Origin: Druceiella hillmani
Taxonomy: Eukaryota; Arthropoda; Insecta; Lepidoptera; Hepialidae
Reading direction: 5' to 3'
Assembly: GCA_039881145.1 (NCBI GenBank)
Contig: JAYKKI010000008.1
Coordinates: forward strand, 35,503,501 to 35,567,500
DNA: 64,000 bases
Shown here in pieces: positions 26,443-37,718 of this stretch (position 1 is its first letter; each line of letters begins with the position of its first letter). The position numbers were made by a program, and so were the translations under genes. The notes below the pieces were generated by a model. It made no database searches. It saw nothing but the letters and a program-made list of their open reading frames with translations, and was not told where the DNA came from.

Positions 26443-26765
26443 GTAAGTGATTACTTCAAACCAAGCTTTGAATAGAACATTTCAAATAGTGGATTATATA
26501 ACAATTTCAACTCACCTCTAAAATGATTTTGTGATTTTATATTTTGAACTTAAATAACCAATAAAATTGTACTTAATATGTAATTCCATGTCCAATAAAC
26601 AGACAGGTCGATTTTATAATTTTATTATTTGTAAAGATCGTTTTAGATTATTTTAATAAATGTAACCGACGTTTATAAACATTTTTAAAATTGTCATTAC
26701 TTAAGTTTAAAATGTGGATTTATTTCATAGTAACAAAACGTAAACATACAAATTTAAACTAAGCA

Positions 26766-26837
<72 letters not shown>
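26766..26837. repeat. (TA)n microsatellite
   Basis: A near-pure TA tract. Confidence 0.95.
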
Positions 26838-26839
<2 letters not shown>

Positions 26840-26841
<2 letters not shown>

Positions 26842-28440
26842 ACATATATTTACATATATTTTAAAATGAAAATATGTAAATAATCATTTTCACTTACTGA
26901 ATTTTGACACGATATTCGTAATTTACCACCTTTAAAATCTTCTAATACCGAATTTCAATGGAATCAATCAAATGACAATATTTGTCTGCCATATTTGCGT
27001 CGCCATTTTAGTACGTTTTATAAAAAAATATTTTGAGTATGTTTTGTAAAAAAAAATGTCAAATTGTATATTCGTTGCAATTACGTTACGTTCACAAAAT
27101 TTCTACTCGTTCGGTTGGCAAAACGTTAATTAACATTTCAGAAAACATTTTGTACCGGAAAGACATACGAAGCAAGTTAAATAAAGCTTTGCAAAAAAAA
27201 CAGATACGTTCCCTTATACAATTTTTATAAATAAGTAAATCACCAAAAAACGCGTAACGGGTGATAAAATTTATTTAATTTTTCTCGTAAAGGTTTTTAA
27301 TATAAACTAAATATCAGAGCATACAAGACATGATCAAAGGGCTTGCCGTTGTCACATTTCATCTTGTTGGGATAACACTTAATTAATGATCACTCGCAAT
27401 GCTGACGCCCCCTCGGTGAATATCGACATATATTTTTTAATCAAATCTTTATTATGTTTTTTTGGCATTATTGCACAGCGTAGCTGAGAAATAGATTAAA
27501 CTGCTGGTTGGATTGATTTATTATTATATTTTAACACAATGTGACAAAAAAAAATTAATTTTTAGCAAAAGAATTCAGAGTCCCCCTGAAATAATTGATA
27601 TTGTGATTTCATAGAATTATTGCAACGAGATTAACTCAAGTTTTATCAAATTAGAAATGTATTTCGATTATTGGGTTCTATTTTTAACTGGACGTCGGTG
27701 TGATTTATAAATTAAGCTAGGAAAACATTTACAGTATGTATATCTTGTTATTATCACCAAACTAGTAGATCCGTTTAGTTGTACTCGCATATGCCTCTTA
27801 AAGAGTTTAAGAGGGCTGCTTTACTTTAAGACTTTTAAGTCATATGGTTCCTGATACACTTAAGTAATAAAATTGTCTATCATTGTTTGCCTTATTAAGG
27901 TCCATAAAAAATAACAATTAAAGAAATGCTCATACTGTAGCGTGAATAAAGCTCGAAGAAATATTTAATAATATAAAAAAATAAAAGTTATGTGTTCTTA
28001 ATACGGGACTAGTTCTGTAGAATATAGAAATTGTCTAATCGACACTAGTGGTACTTCAATATAGTTTAACCCAAATTATTTCTGTAAAGTTTTTTTTTTC
28101 CTAATTATTAAAGATAACACAATTTAAGTGTAATAATATCATTTTTAGTTAATCGTGGTCATTAATCCATTAAATTATTTATTTTTAAATACAGAAATGG
28201 AAAAGACTAATAAAATATTATTAATGAAGCAGTTGGTAAAGTTAAATGAGAAATTCCAGGAAAGTTCTTTTCTAGGCGTAAGGGATATACATATACATAT
28301 TTTGATGAAAGACTTGTGTCATTGCATGTATGTGCAGTGCACGCCCACGAAAATTATATAGATAATCTAATTTCTTTATAATTCATACTATCTTTATATT
28401 ACATTCTTTCTATTCTATTATGCTTACAATAGTCTATTAT
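26840..28440. other. AT-rich spacer, no gene recognised
   Basis: Only short open frames occur (for example 27033-27230, 28155-28361), with A/T-driven composition and no family resemblance. Confidence 0.45.
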
Positions 28441-28449
28441 ATTACCTAT

Positions 28450-31000
28450 ACCCACGCGTACATTTGGCGTCAAGTTGTAACGAGTGGAGCGCTTGCGTTT
28501 GCGCTCCTATGAAACGAAGTTTAGTACGATTCTTAACACTATATTTAATGAGTGCGAAAGAAAAACGTCGACGCGTGAAACAAAAGATTTCGTATGAGAA
28601 ATTAGCCTAAGCTGGAGCGCCGCTCACGCGCGACGTTGCCAAACCGTGGGTTCGGTGGTTCGGCCGCGCGCCCGTGCCGCCTTGTTGCCTATGCGCTGTT
28701 GCCGTTCTGATGTATTTGTATACAAACAAGCAAACGTGTCGGCTTCTTCAGTTATTTCGCACTTTTTCTTACAAATAAATATTAAAAAATAGTTTGTGTG
28801 CGATATTTTGTGTTAAAAATGGAACAATACAGTGTATCTTTTATTAAACAGTGTGAAAAGACTCTCGAAATGCGCGTCGAACTGAAAGCTAAGGGGCCAC
28901 CACGTCCTGAAATTGGAAATTGCACTTACTTAAAAATGTAGTATAAAAAATAGATCTTTTACGCGTGTTTTTAAATCTGAAAAATATTTCAAATCACCTT
29001 GGTTGTGTGGATGTGAAGAGAGCAATAAATTATTTTGTTTTCCGTGTCTGATGTTTGGAGCTGGCGCCGGCAGTGGTGGTGAGTCTGCATGGACAGAAAC
29101 GGGTGTTGACGATTTAGCACATCTTTCATTAAAAGTGAAAAAACATTCGCAATCTCGATTTCATATGTTATGTGAAGTGCAATTGGCATCGATCGGTCGA
29201 CAAGATATTCGTAAGGCGCTCTTTGACTGATCGCTGACTCGCTCTGTGACTTTGCGTATCGAAAATCTATTCGAGAGTTCAATGAACGCGTTGATGAAAA
29301 TCGATATATTTTAAGGCGTTTGATAGATTGTGTGATATTTTGTGGTGCATTTCAAGTTGCTTTACGGGGACATGATAAATCTACGGAATCCCTGAACCCC
29401 GGAATTTATAGAGGTTTCGTTGATTTCGTTTCAGAGATCGATTTGGCTATGAAACAGCATTTATCCAATAGTTCGGTTTTTAAAGGTACGTCTAAAACCA
29501 TTCAGAATGACATATAAGATGCTATTTATAATGTTTGTAGATCAGAAATACAGATACAAATTAAAAATGCAGAGTTTGTTGCAATTCAGGCAGACGAATC
29601 AACTGATTGCTCTACTATTCAGCAGCTAGTATTGATTATTAGATATTTACATGACGGTAAAATATATGAAATATTTTTGAAGTTTATACAACCTAAAGGC
29701 TATACGGCAGAAGTAATAGCGGCTGAAGTCATGAAGGAGCTTGATTCTTTAAGTATTGATAAACATAAGTTAATTGGACAGAGCTACGACGGAGCTGCCG
29801 TCATGAGTGGAAGTATTAATGGTGTTCAAAAGATTATTAGAAATATCTATCCATATACTTATTATGTACACTGTTACGCGCATCAACTTAATTTAATTTT
29901 AGAAAAATGTGCATCGATTAATCACACAACACGAAGCTTCTGTTGCAATTTGCATGTATTTCCATCGTTTTTCACGCGTTCCCCGAAACGATCCGAAATT
30001 TTAAAAGAAATCGTACATAAAAGAATACCTGCCGCTCCACAGCCTAGATGAAATTATAATACACGTACATTGAAAGTTATACACGATAATTTAGAGCCCC
30101 TTAAAGAGTGTATGCAAGTAATAATGGAGAATCATAACACTGACCCCAATACCTATAATCAAGCTCAATCGCTTCTTTTATATTTATGTAATGACAATTT
30201 TTTGTATTGCCTTAACTTTTTTGCGACGCTTATGCCGCACTGTGAAATGCTGTTCAAATTTTTACAGTCTCGATCAGTTGACTTGATTAAAATCACAAAT
30301 GAAGTTAGTAAATTCGAAAAAGTTGTAAACCAGTTACGAGATGCTGTTCCACCATCTTCGCCGAAAAAAAAGTCGCCTTGATAACTTGAATCATTCAGTT
30401 ATGAGAAAAAAAGTTTGTGACGTAATAAGAGTGCAGATTAAAGACAGATTCGTATATACTGACCATTTAATGGCGTCTAAATTGATTCACACAGAGAGAT
30501 TTGTGAACTACAACAAGACTTTTCCGGAGGATGATTTTAAAAAAGTGGTAGACACTTACAATTTCCTGGAAAAAAACAAACTAAAAAATGAGTTATTAGT
30601 CATTTACAGCCGAAAAGATCTTCACAATGTTGACGGCGCCGTTGCTTTGCTTCAACATTTTATAGAATTTTCTTTAGAATCTGTTTTTGCTGAAAGCGTA
30701 AAACTTCTAAATATTTTATGCATCATTCCTATGACGTCAGTAGAATGTGAGCGTTGTTTTTCGACGTTAAATAAAGTCAAAACGTTTACGCGAAATACTA
30801 TGGCGCAAGACCGTCTCAATGCATTATGTATGATAAGCATAGAAAAACGCTTAATTAATGCTATATCTGATTTTTACAAAAAAGCAATAGATGTCTTCGC
30901 TCGCCAAAAAGATCGGCGAATGGATTTTATGTACAAATAAATGGTATACTTCATCTTTTATTTTTTTGTGAACCCCCATCAAAAAATGTTACGAGCCGCC
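28450..31000 (+). mobile_element. hAT-superfamily transposon (ZMYM1-like lineage), ends approximate
   Basis: The transposase relic at 28819-30940 is preceded by a GC-richer 5' leader that begins abruptly near 28455 after AT-rich DNA. That leader includes short inverted strings such as GGAGCGC...GCGCTCC near 28495. It is followed by GAACCCCCATCAAAAAATGT and GAGCCGCCTCTG (30968-31003), a style of 3' end usual for hAT elements, directly before a (CA)n array. I could not align a matching left terminal repeat or an 8-bp target duplication, so both limits are estimates from composition and the 3' motif. Confidence 0.6.
28819..30940 (+). pseudogene. hAT transposase with TTF-type zinc finger, few lesions
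   Basis: The start ATG at 28819 opens MEQYSVSFIKQCEKTLEMRV and leads to GPPRPEIGN, then a stop at 28939-28941. The TTF-type zinc-finger region follows: WLCGCEESNKLFCFPCLMFG (about 29000-29060) and HLSLKVKKHSQSRFH. After a frame change near 29230 come the RNase H-like catalytic regions: FVAIQADESTDCSTIQQLVL (29578-29637, first Asp), IGQSYDGAAVMSG and YYVHCYAHQLNLIL (about 29860-29915). The C-terminal dimerisation segment near 30735-30800 contains VECERCFSTLNKVKTFTRNT. Further lesions are stops at 29515-29517 and 30049-30051 (TGA where the family usually has Trp in R-W-N-Y) and a frameshift at the A-run near 30364. Five or so lesions in about 680 codons suggest a fairly young copy. It resembles ZMYM1-like hAT proteins. 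Confidence 0.9.
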
Positions 31001-31009
31001 TCTGTGTAT

Positions 31010-31068
31010 ACATACACACACAAACACACACACCCACACACGCACACGCACACGTACACGCACATATA
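31010..31068. repeat. (CA)n microsatellite
   Basis: A CA array with GC and CC interruptions, immediately after the hAT 3' end. Confidence 0.9.
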
Positions 31069-31154
31069 TAAGATGTCTTTGTTAAACCTGGGCCAACATT
31101 CGAATGTACCCCATATTTCCTAGCAGACGTCGTTTACAATGCGAATTAATCGGT

Positions 31155-31187
31155 TAAAACATTTCAATCGTGTATTGAAATGTTTTA
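31155..31187. repeat. 14-bp perfect hairpin
   Basis: TAAAACATTTCAAT, a 5-nt loop (CGTGT), and the exact reverse complement. No function is assigned. Confidence 0.85.
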
Positions 31188-32055
31188 CGATGTTGGCATC
31201 TAACGCGAATATTAAGCGATTTAATCGAATTTTAACTTTCTGTAATTTTCTTTATGACTTGTTTAGAATTTGCTTTTATTTTATCCATTAAAACAAAACA
31301 ATAACTCTACAGTTACAAGTGCACAAGCCACAAGAACACGATTGTCGTTAATTTGAAACATATATTTAAACAGTTTTCGAGCACGTTTAGAAGGGGTGTA
31401 ATTAGAAAAATAGAATAAAAAATGAATTTCGCACGTAAGTTAATGGCCTGTATTGAAAACTATTCATAAACAAGTTATGTAATTTTCATATTTTATTTGT
31501 TTATTTATTTACATGCAGTTATGAAAACATTGCGAATTTTGTACCTATGATATACTTTAAGAAGTTTATGATCACTCATCACAAATATATTACACACCGG
31601 AGCAATCGAAAAACCGAAATAATGCCATCTTTATAAACTTTGACTGAAAAACAATCCCTTATCAAAAATAAGATTAAAAGTATTATACGATACATCATAA
31701 TGACCTTTACAATTTCATCTCTTTCAAGAATCATTTCAGACAGTACTTGCTAAACGTACTGATAATATTCCATAGAGCAGCTGAATGTCAATATTCACAA
31801 GAAATTTTTCAGTCAATATTAAATACAAGGGAAACACACTCTAGGTACGCCTTCGGTGGTTAACCGTTTATTTTTTTTAATACCTTTTTCTGAGATGATT
31901 TGTAATATTTTTTGCATAGCCATTTAGTTGATTTACGGGCCTACTTTATTTACGGACTTAGTTTATTTACGGGCCACATTTACGGGCTTACTTTATTCAT
32001 GAAATGATTCTGTTTAAACTATGTACAAAGTTCAGTGTTTGAGATAAGATACTAT

Positions 32056-32132
<77 letters not shown>

Positions 32133-32910
32133 GATGTCGAAATGTTTTCAAAAATTAAAACTAAAATATGGCGTATCTTAGTACTACTTATTAAGCTATT
32201 ATATATATTAAACTTCTCACTTCTCCTTGAATATATTTTTGTTACACATGCAGTTCGCTGCAGTTAAGCAAGTTTAAAAATTCGAAATTAGGCGTACATT
32301 ATATTAGACTTTATCATCCTTCTTTTCAGTATTCCTTCGTCTATTAATAATTTACTCAGTAGCAATATATTAAATATTAGCAGTGAAGAAATTATTTTGG
32401 AAAAAGAATGGAAAATATTATGAAGCTCATCATAAAAAAAAGATGCTTCATATGACATGAAATTTTAAATTTTTGCTTGACAAAAATAAAGTCACCTATA
32501 TTTTTCAAACATTTGGACTTTTTGAGAGCACCTCTTTAAAATTAAGAACATTTTTATCTACGTGTATTTTAATATTCAAAGTTGCTTAAAGACAGAAGAA
32601 ATTAATGAAATATATAATTTATTTCAATAAAGAAACTGATATTTATGTGGATTAAAAGGTTTTAATATAAATTTCATTTTACTACCGTTTTAAAGCCAAT
32701 GAATTTACTCCATCAGAGTCACGTTTCTTAGTATGTACCGAGCAACCGATTCATGTAATAATATTCAGTTTCTGCCAAATCTTTAAATACAAAAATAAAA
32801 TCACACAAAATAATTGATTATGCGATTAGTGGCAATTTTTCTATATTGAGTACAGTTGTAGTGAAAATTTGCATGTTTAAAAGGTGTTGTGTAAAGTAAA
32901 AACGTCAATA
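31188..32910. other. AT-rich spacer with a short tandem repeat and a (TA)n tract
   Basis: At 31931-31999 the string TTTACGGGC recurs four times at roughly 20-bp spacing (TTTATTTACGGGCC type units). A (TA)n tract fills 32057-32130. No gene is recognised. Confidence 0.5.
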
Positions 32911-33070
32911 AAAACAAAACGCAAGGTCTACAAAATTGATGTTAGATCAGTGTTACTTTAAGGTTGTGAAGTCTGGGCAATAGGAATACTAATGCTACGT
33001 TGGTTGAGTGGAGTCACTGTCAACTATAAAATGTGTAAAGAACATGTGAAGGGAATTTTCAATAGATGGA
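32911..33070 (+). pseudogene. RTE-type reverse transcriptase C-terminal fragment
   Basis: The frame starting at 32911 reads KTKRKVYKIDVRSVLL, a stop, then GCEVWAIG and LMLRWLSGVTVNYK. It corresponds to the segment after the RT thumb in RTE-clade LINEs (family wording: K.Y.tvVRpvlLYGcE.Wa......e.rmLRWm.GvTr.d...ne). Here a stop replaces the Tyr of LYG. The fragment is about 53 codons and stops abruptly at 33070, where the MITE begins, so the MITE or the tandem duplication interrupted it. The 5' part of the LINE is absent, as is typical for 5'-truncated copies. Confidence 0.7.
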
Positions 33071-33254
33071 TTATATACATCCAGTATTTATCATTCTGAA
33101 ATGAAATTTAGAATTTCATTTCATTTTTAATACGGATCTTTTAAACCAACATGAAAATATAATGTTTCAATGAAGTATTTTATACATTGTTGTATTACAA
33201 ATTAAATAAAATTATTAATATCATTTCGCAAAGATAAATACTGGATGTATATAA
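33071..33254. mobile_element. 184-bp MITE with perfect 22-bp terminal inverted repeats, copy 1
   Basis: The element begins with TTA then TATACATCCAGTATTTATC and ends with the exact reverse complement (33233-33254). Its interior is AT-rich and noncoding and includes GAAATTTAGAATTTCATTTC-like symmetry near the left end. Small size, perfect inverted ends and possible TA at the borders suggest a Tc1/mariner-type MITE, although the target duplication is ambiguous. It lies at the break of the RTE fragment. Confidence 0.85.
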
Positions 33255-33648
33255 TCAATGTATTAAAAATTCCCTGGATACCTTAGCCATGATCAATATA
33301 TCTTGTAACAATACACATAATTAAAGATGTCATTAACAATAAAAAAGTGTACGCCATTCTGAGATCCCTTTGAAATGTTGAGCTCTTTTAAAATCAGTTC
33401 AACTGAGTTTGGAGCAAGAACATTTAAAACAATTTATTCTGCTTTTTCGACCACAGTGAATTTCTTCGGATGATACAAAATCTGCACATAATAAGACATT
33501 GAGTTTAATGCCACCATACTTTCGTGATGAATTGATACTATAATAATCGCAACGATTTTTCTTCAGTCGTGTTTCTTCTTGGAGAAAAATTCCGTCATTA
33601 ATGAATTACATGGTAAGTTACTTACAATTTTTTTACGAGTTTCAGAAT

Positions 33649-33832
33649 TTATATACATCCAGTATTTATCATTCTGAAATGAAATTTAGAATTTCATTTC
33701 ATTTTTAATACGGATCTTATAAACCAACATGAAAATATAATGTTTCAATGAAGTATTTTATACATTGTTGTATTACAAATTAAATAAAATTATTAATATC
33801 ATTTCGCAAAGATAAATACTGGATGTATATAA
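33649..33832. mobile_element. Same MITE, copy 2 (in duplicated unit 2)
   Basis: This is the duplicate of the 33071-33254 MITE with the same perfect inverted ends (right end 33811-33832). It arose with the tandem duplication rather than by separate transposition, because the flanking 395 bp is duplicated too. Confidence 0.9.
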
Positions 33833-34233
33833 TCAATGTATTAAAAATTCCATGGATACCTTAGCCATGATCAATATATCTTGTAACAATACACATAATT
33901 AAAGATGTCATTAACAATAAAAAAGTGTACGCCATTCTGAGATCCCTTTGAAATGTTGAGCTCTTTTAAAATCAGTTCAACTGAGTTTGGAGCAAGAACA
34001 TTTAAAACAATTTATTCTGCTTTTTCGACCACAGTGAATTTCTTCGGATGATACAAAATCTGCACATAATAAGACATTGAGTTTAATGCCACCATACTTT
34101 CGTGATGAATTGATACTATAATAATCGCAACGATTTTTTCTTCAGTCGTGTTTCTTCTTGGAGAAAAATTCCGTCATTAATGAATTACATGGTAAGTTAC
34201 TTACAATTTTTTTACGAGTTTCAGAATTTATAT

Positions 34234-36690
34234 GACTTATTAAAGCTTTTCGCCATCATGTTTAACTGTGATAATCACATTAAAAAACACGTATTCAAAT
34301 TTTTAATCCATTTTATAAATTTCTCGTTTACTGAATACACTTCATAAAACTAGACTCGTATTTATTTTTTCGCTTCTGTTTTGGTTATCCGGCCCTCATG
34401 AGGAAAAATACAAAAAATAAATAACTTTTGAAGTCACCAAATAACACAGCATACTGCCATAATAAACATTATGGAAAACAAGGTTCATTTAAATTACACA
34501 AGTTGACCATAGTCGAACTAATGGCTGAGTGCTGGCGTTCTCTCTATGTCCTGCTCGCTTCACGCTGTCTTCTCGCGTCTTGACTCGCCCCATCTCACCC
34601 ACACCGACCATGCGTTAGCTTAGTCGACCATCACTGCAGACGGTTGTTTAATAAATTTAGGTAGTTTTTATTGGAACCGGAGAAAAACAATACTAACTCC
34701 GAATGAAACCCGGAGGATTGGCAACCCTAGTAACTGGTGACGCGCCGGTTCGTAGGTAGTTTAGCGGAAGTCCATGTAGTTTCGGTGTACGAATACACAT
34801 GCTTAACAAAACTGAATTGAATTAAATACAAACAGCGTCATTTCAGTTCGACTGAGTGGCATTGGAACGCAGGCCGGGTAATCGAACTAAATAATATACG
34901 ATAAATATTATTCGATAATATAATCGTATTAAATTGAAGACCACGCGAAACAGGCAGATCATGGGAAACAGTTAGTATCATAACAATTTGAGGAGAGTAG
35001 TGAACGAATCTTCAGGAAAAGACTTTGTTTTATTATTCTTCAGTGCATCGTGTCCATAAGATGAGGAAAAGCAAAACATTGGCCTACACATATAGTAACA
35101 CGCACACAAATTTACTTATGACCAAATGTTATGTTCCGTAGGTGATGTTTTAGTGGTATCAGAATCTTCTAATGAAAATTAAAATGATAATGACGTCAAC
35201 AATTTGAAATTAATTCCCAGTAAATACAGACACTCATTAACAGTTTGGGTCGTTTCAGGAAGAGGCAGCTTCCGATATGCACGCCCCCACTGCCCCCCTC
35301 CCAACTTTAGAAAATTACACCGATACTGCATGTGTATGCACGCTTCCGGGAAATTACACAAACGCAATTTTATTCAGGTCTTTAAATATAATGCTAAATA
35401 TAATAACACAAAACTAGTTAAAGGTAACACACAATTAATTACGTACTTCAATTTACATGACTTATTTTTAGATTTGAATAACAAAACTTGTAGGCGAACT
35501 AATTAATTTTGATGAAAAAATAATCTTACTTATGTAACTGTGGTTTTACATATCATCTGTAATCAGATTCTTGAAACAAAAGAACCCAATTGATGTAAAG
35601 TAATATTGCAAGCTTGCTGTTTCATGTCGAAATAAGATTTTATAATACAGGACTTTGTGTTATCGATAATGGATAATAAAGGTAATAAACCAGATGCAAA
35701 TGTGGTGAATATTTTGGAGTTAATGATTCTAAGTAAAACGATAACGATTTAGATCACAATCGGAATATAGAACTATTTGTTTATTTTACAACAGGGTGTT
35801 TTATATTACGAAGCACATATTATAAAATATTACCAAAATATACACAACGACACTAAAATACTCACGACATTAAAAAGTGCATGTATTCGCACGCTCTCGT
35901 TTATGGCGTAAACCATTCGTCAGTATATTTAAATACAACATCTGAATCCTTCATCCAACAGTCAAGTTTTCGATCGTAACTTTTATTTAAACTAGTTTCA
36001 AATCAAGTTCAAATTTGCATACTCGAAAACATGTATTTCCTGTTAATATTGGCTCAATAAGTGAAAGCATATAAATATAAATAAATACATTTTTATATGT
36101 ATATCCTTTTTTTTGTGAAAATAAAGTACTTAATTAAAATCTAGAATTAAATTACCTACAATAGTAAACTGTTGGTAGCCTAAATAAAATGATTACATAT
36201 ATTTAATAAAAATTTAATAGGAAAATAACTTTTTAGACTTATCTTGAAGAGGTTTGCTTTGCATATAAAATGAAAATGCGTGGCTTTAAAAGATTTTTAA
36301 GAAATGACCTTTGAAAAGTAAATTCATTTACGAAATATTTATTGTTACTTATAATGGGTTAGGAACATGTATGCCACCTAGATCACACCGAAAAATTCTT
36401 TATGGCATTAGTTTAAATATATGAAATTAAAGTAGTGTAATCTTCGGACTCTTACTGTGCAATATTTTAAGTTAGCTTTTTCTTTCTCTTTTTTTTCATT
36501 TCTGTGACAAGACTAATTATTCAAGCTCCCCAGTGTCACTGATGTTGTCATGTCATCCAAAGAGTTTCGTATCTATTTGGGTTCGAGGACATATCACACA
36601 GATATTGAAATAATCTTATTATCTAATAAATATTCTCTATAATAGAGAAAATGCATCAAAATTCAGGTATGAGGATAAGACTGACACTGC
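34234..36690. other. Spacer with a GC-richer patch; no gene recognised
   Basis: 34525-34770 is GC-richer than average and contains GATTGGCAACCCTAG and GACGCGCCGGTTCG. This may be an unidentified repeat or an old promoter-like region. An open frame at 35204-35506 (100 codons, from a non-ATG start) matches nothing I know and overlaps an opposite-strand frame. The remainder is AT-rich. Confidence 0.4.
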
Positions 36691-36699
36691 ATTGTCTTT

Positions 36700-36957
36700 G
36701 CCGTGTGTGCGTGCGTGCCTATAAATGTGTCTCTGTGTGTGTATGTATGTGAGTCCGTGCGTGCGTTTGCGCGTGTGCAAGAGTGTGCGAGTGTGCATTT
36801 ATGTGTGAGAACCCACGAGCGCAAGCGTGTGTGTGTGCGTGTATGCTTGTGGTCGTTTATGTTTATGTGTGTATCTCTGTGTTTGTGTGTGTGTTTGTGT
36901 GCACGCATGAGCGTTGGCACGCGTTGGCGATGTGCGCGTGTGCGTGTTCGTGTTTGG

Positions 36958-36993
<36 letters not shown>

Positions 36994-37015
36994 ATGTATA
37001 TATATATATATATTT
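36700..37015 (+). repeat. (TG)n-rich low-complexity tract
   Basis: About 300 bp of TG, TGCG and TGTATG units ends in a pure (TG)n and a short (TA)n. All overlapping open frames (Cys/Val or Thr/His repeats) are products of the repeat. Confidence 0.95.
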
Positions 37016-37421
37016 ATAGATGCCCGTGTTTTTGATTATAAGATCTACGCAGGTTCCTTCTAGACAAATGTAGCGTTATTCGTCTTTTTGTTAATATTTG
37101 TTTCTTCAACGTAATTGAAGAACTTTTTTATTCTCAAACATAAAGAGATGGATATTTGTGTGGCCATTAATTGTTATTATCTTTAAGGGAAGATATACAC
37201 CTAGATGGCCGAAATTTTTCTTTTTGCATTTTCTTGAAATTTGAGGTCACTAGAGTATCTGGTAAAAATTCGGTAAGGTAGTATTTTGATAAATAAGCCA
37301 GTTACTGCCGAGAAGGTGAAACGTGTTTTATTGCGCCGAGCCGACAGGCAGGTAGCGACAAGAGACCCTTCGAACAAAAGGTGTACACTTATTTTGTGAT
37401 TCAATTGTTTGTGTTTTGGGT

Positions 37422-37628
37422 ATGTGCCGACAACAAAATTTAGAAGCAATGAACATTCCGTTGACCAAGGAAGACCTACACTACGGGCCTGGTATCGATG
37501 ATTCCATGCAAATTGACAAATTTCATGATTTATTCATACCCAAATTTTCAAACACGTTTTTCTCAAAACCACGTTTTTTAAATCAGTACGCAAAATGTCT
37601 CGAAAATAAATTTACCGATTGCTTTGAG
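37422..37628 (+). CDS. Unidentified ORF inside the TTAA-flanked element, possible first exon
   Basis: From ATG 37422 it reads MCRQQNLEAMNIPLTKEDLH and continues with a normal-looking mixed composition to NKFTDCFE at 37628. An alternative start is ATG 37449. Open reading then runs into a T-run. A GAG|GTTTTT junction at 37628/37629 could be a weak splice donor. Beyond the nested pogo element TTTCTTTTCAG ends at 39256 and is followed by an open stretch IIFEEKAVVTVYAVFLRCFK. If spliced, the pogo insertion would sit in the intron. I recognise no domain. It could equally be a random open frame or a captured host exon. Confidence 0.3.
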
Positions 37629-37718
37629 GTTTTTTTTTTGTTTATTCCATACATTATTATCTAGTATTTGTCATAGGATTTTTTTCCGTTACTTAGTTTT
37701 TGTTTTATAGGTAAAGTA

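Larger units (their letters stand above)
33071..34233. repeat. ~578-bp tandem duplication, two nearly identical units
   Basis: Unit 1 is 33071-33648 and unit 2 is 33649-34227. I found only three differences (T/A near 33136, C/A near 33273, and one extra T in a T-run near 34134), so identity is above 99%. Each unit starts with a 184-bp inverted-ended MITE followed by about 395 bp of unique sequence. The junctions share TTATAT (33071, 33649 and 34227). This would fit a microhomology-mediated duplication. There is no coding content. An assembly artefact should be considered. Confidence 0.95.

Noticed and set aside
28455..31012. GCGTACAT/GTATACAT as an 8-bp target duplication for the hAT element
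   Set aside because: One mismatch, and the sequence just inside the left copy does not match the inverted right end.
35204..35506. 100-codon plus-strand frame with opposite-strand overlap
   Set aside because: No ATG start at the stated 5' end, no domain, and a low-complexity Asn/Lys tail.
36663..37035. Several Cys/Val-rich and Thr/His-rich open frames
   Set aside because: They are translations of the (TG)n tract in different frames and strands.
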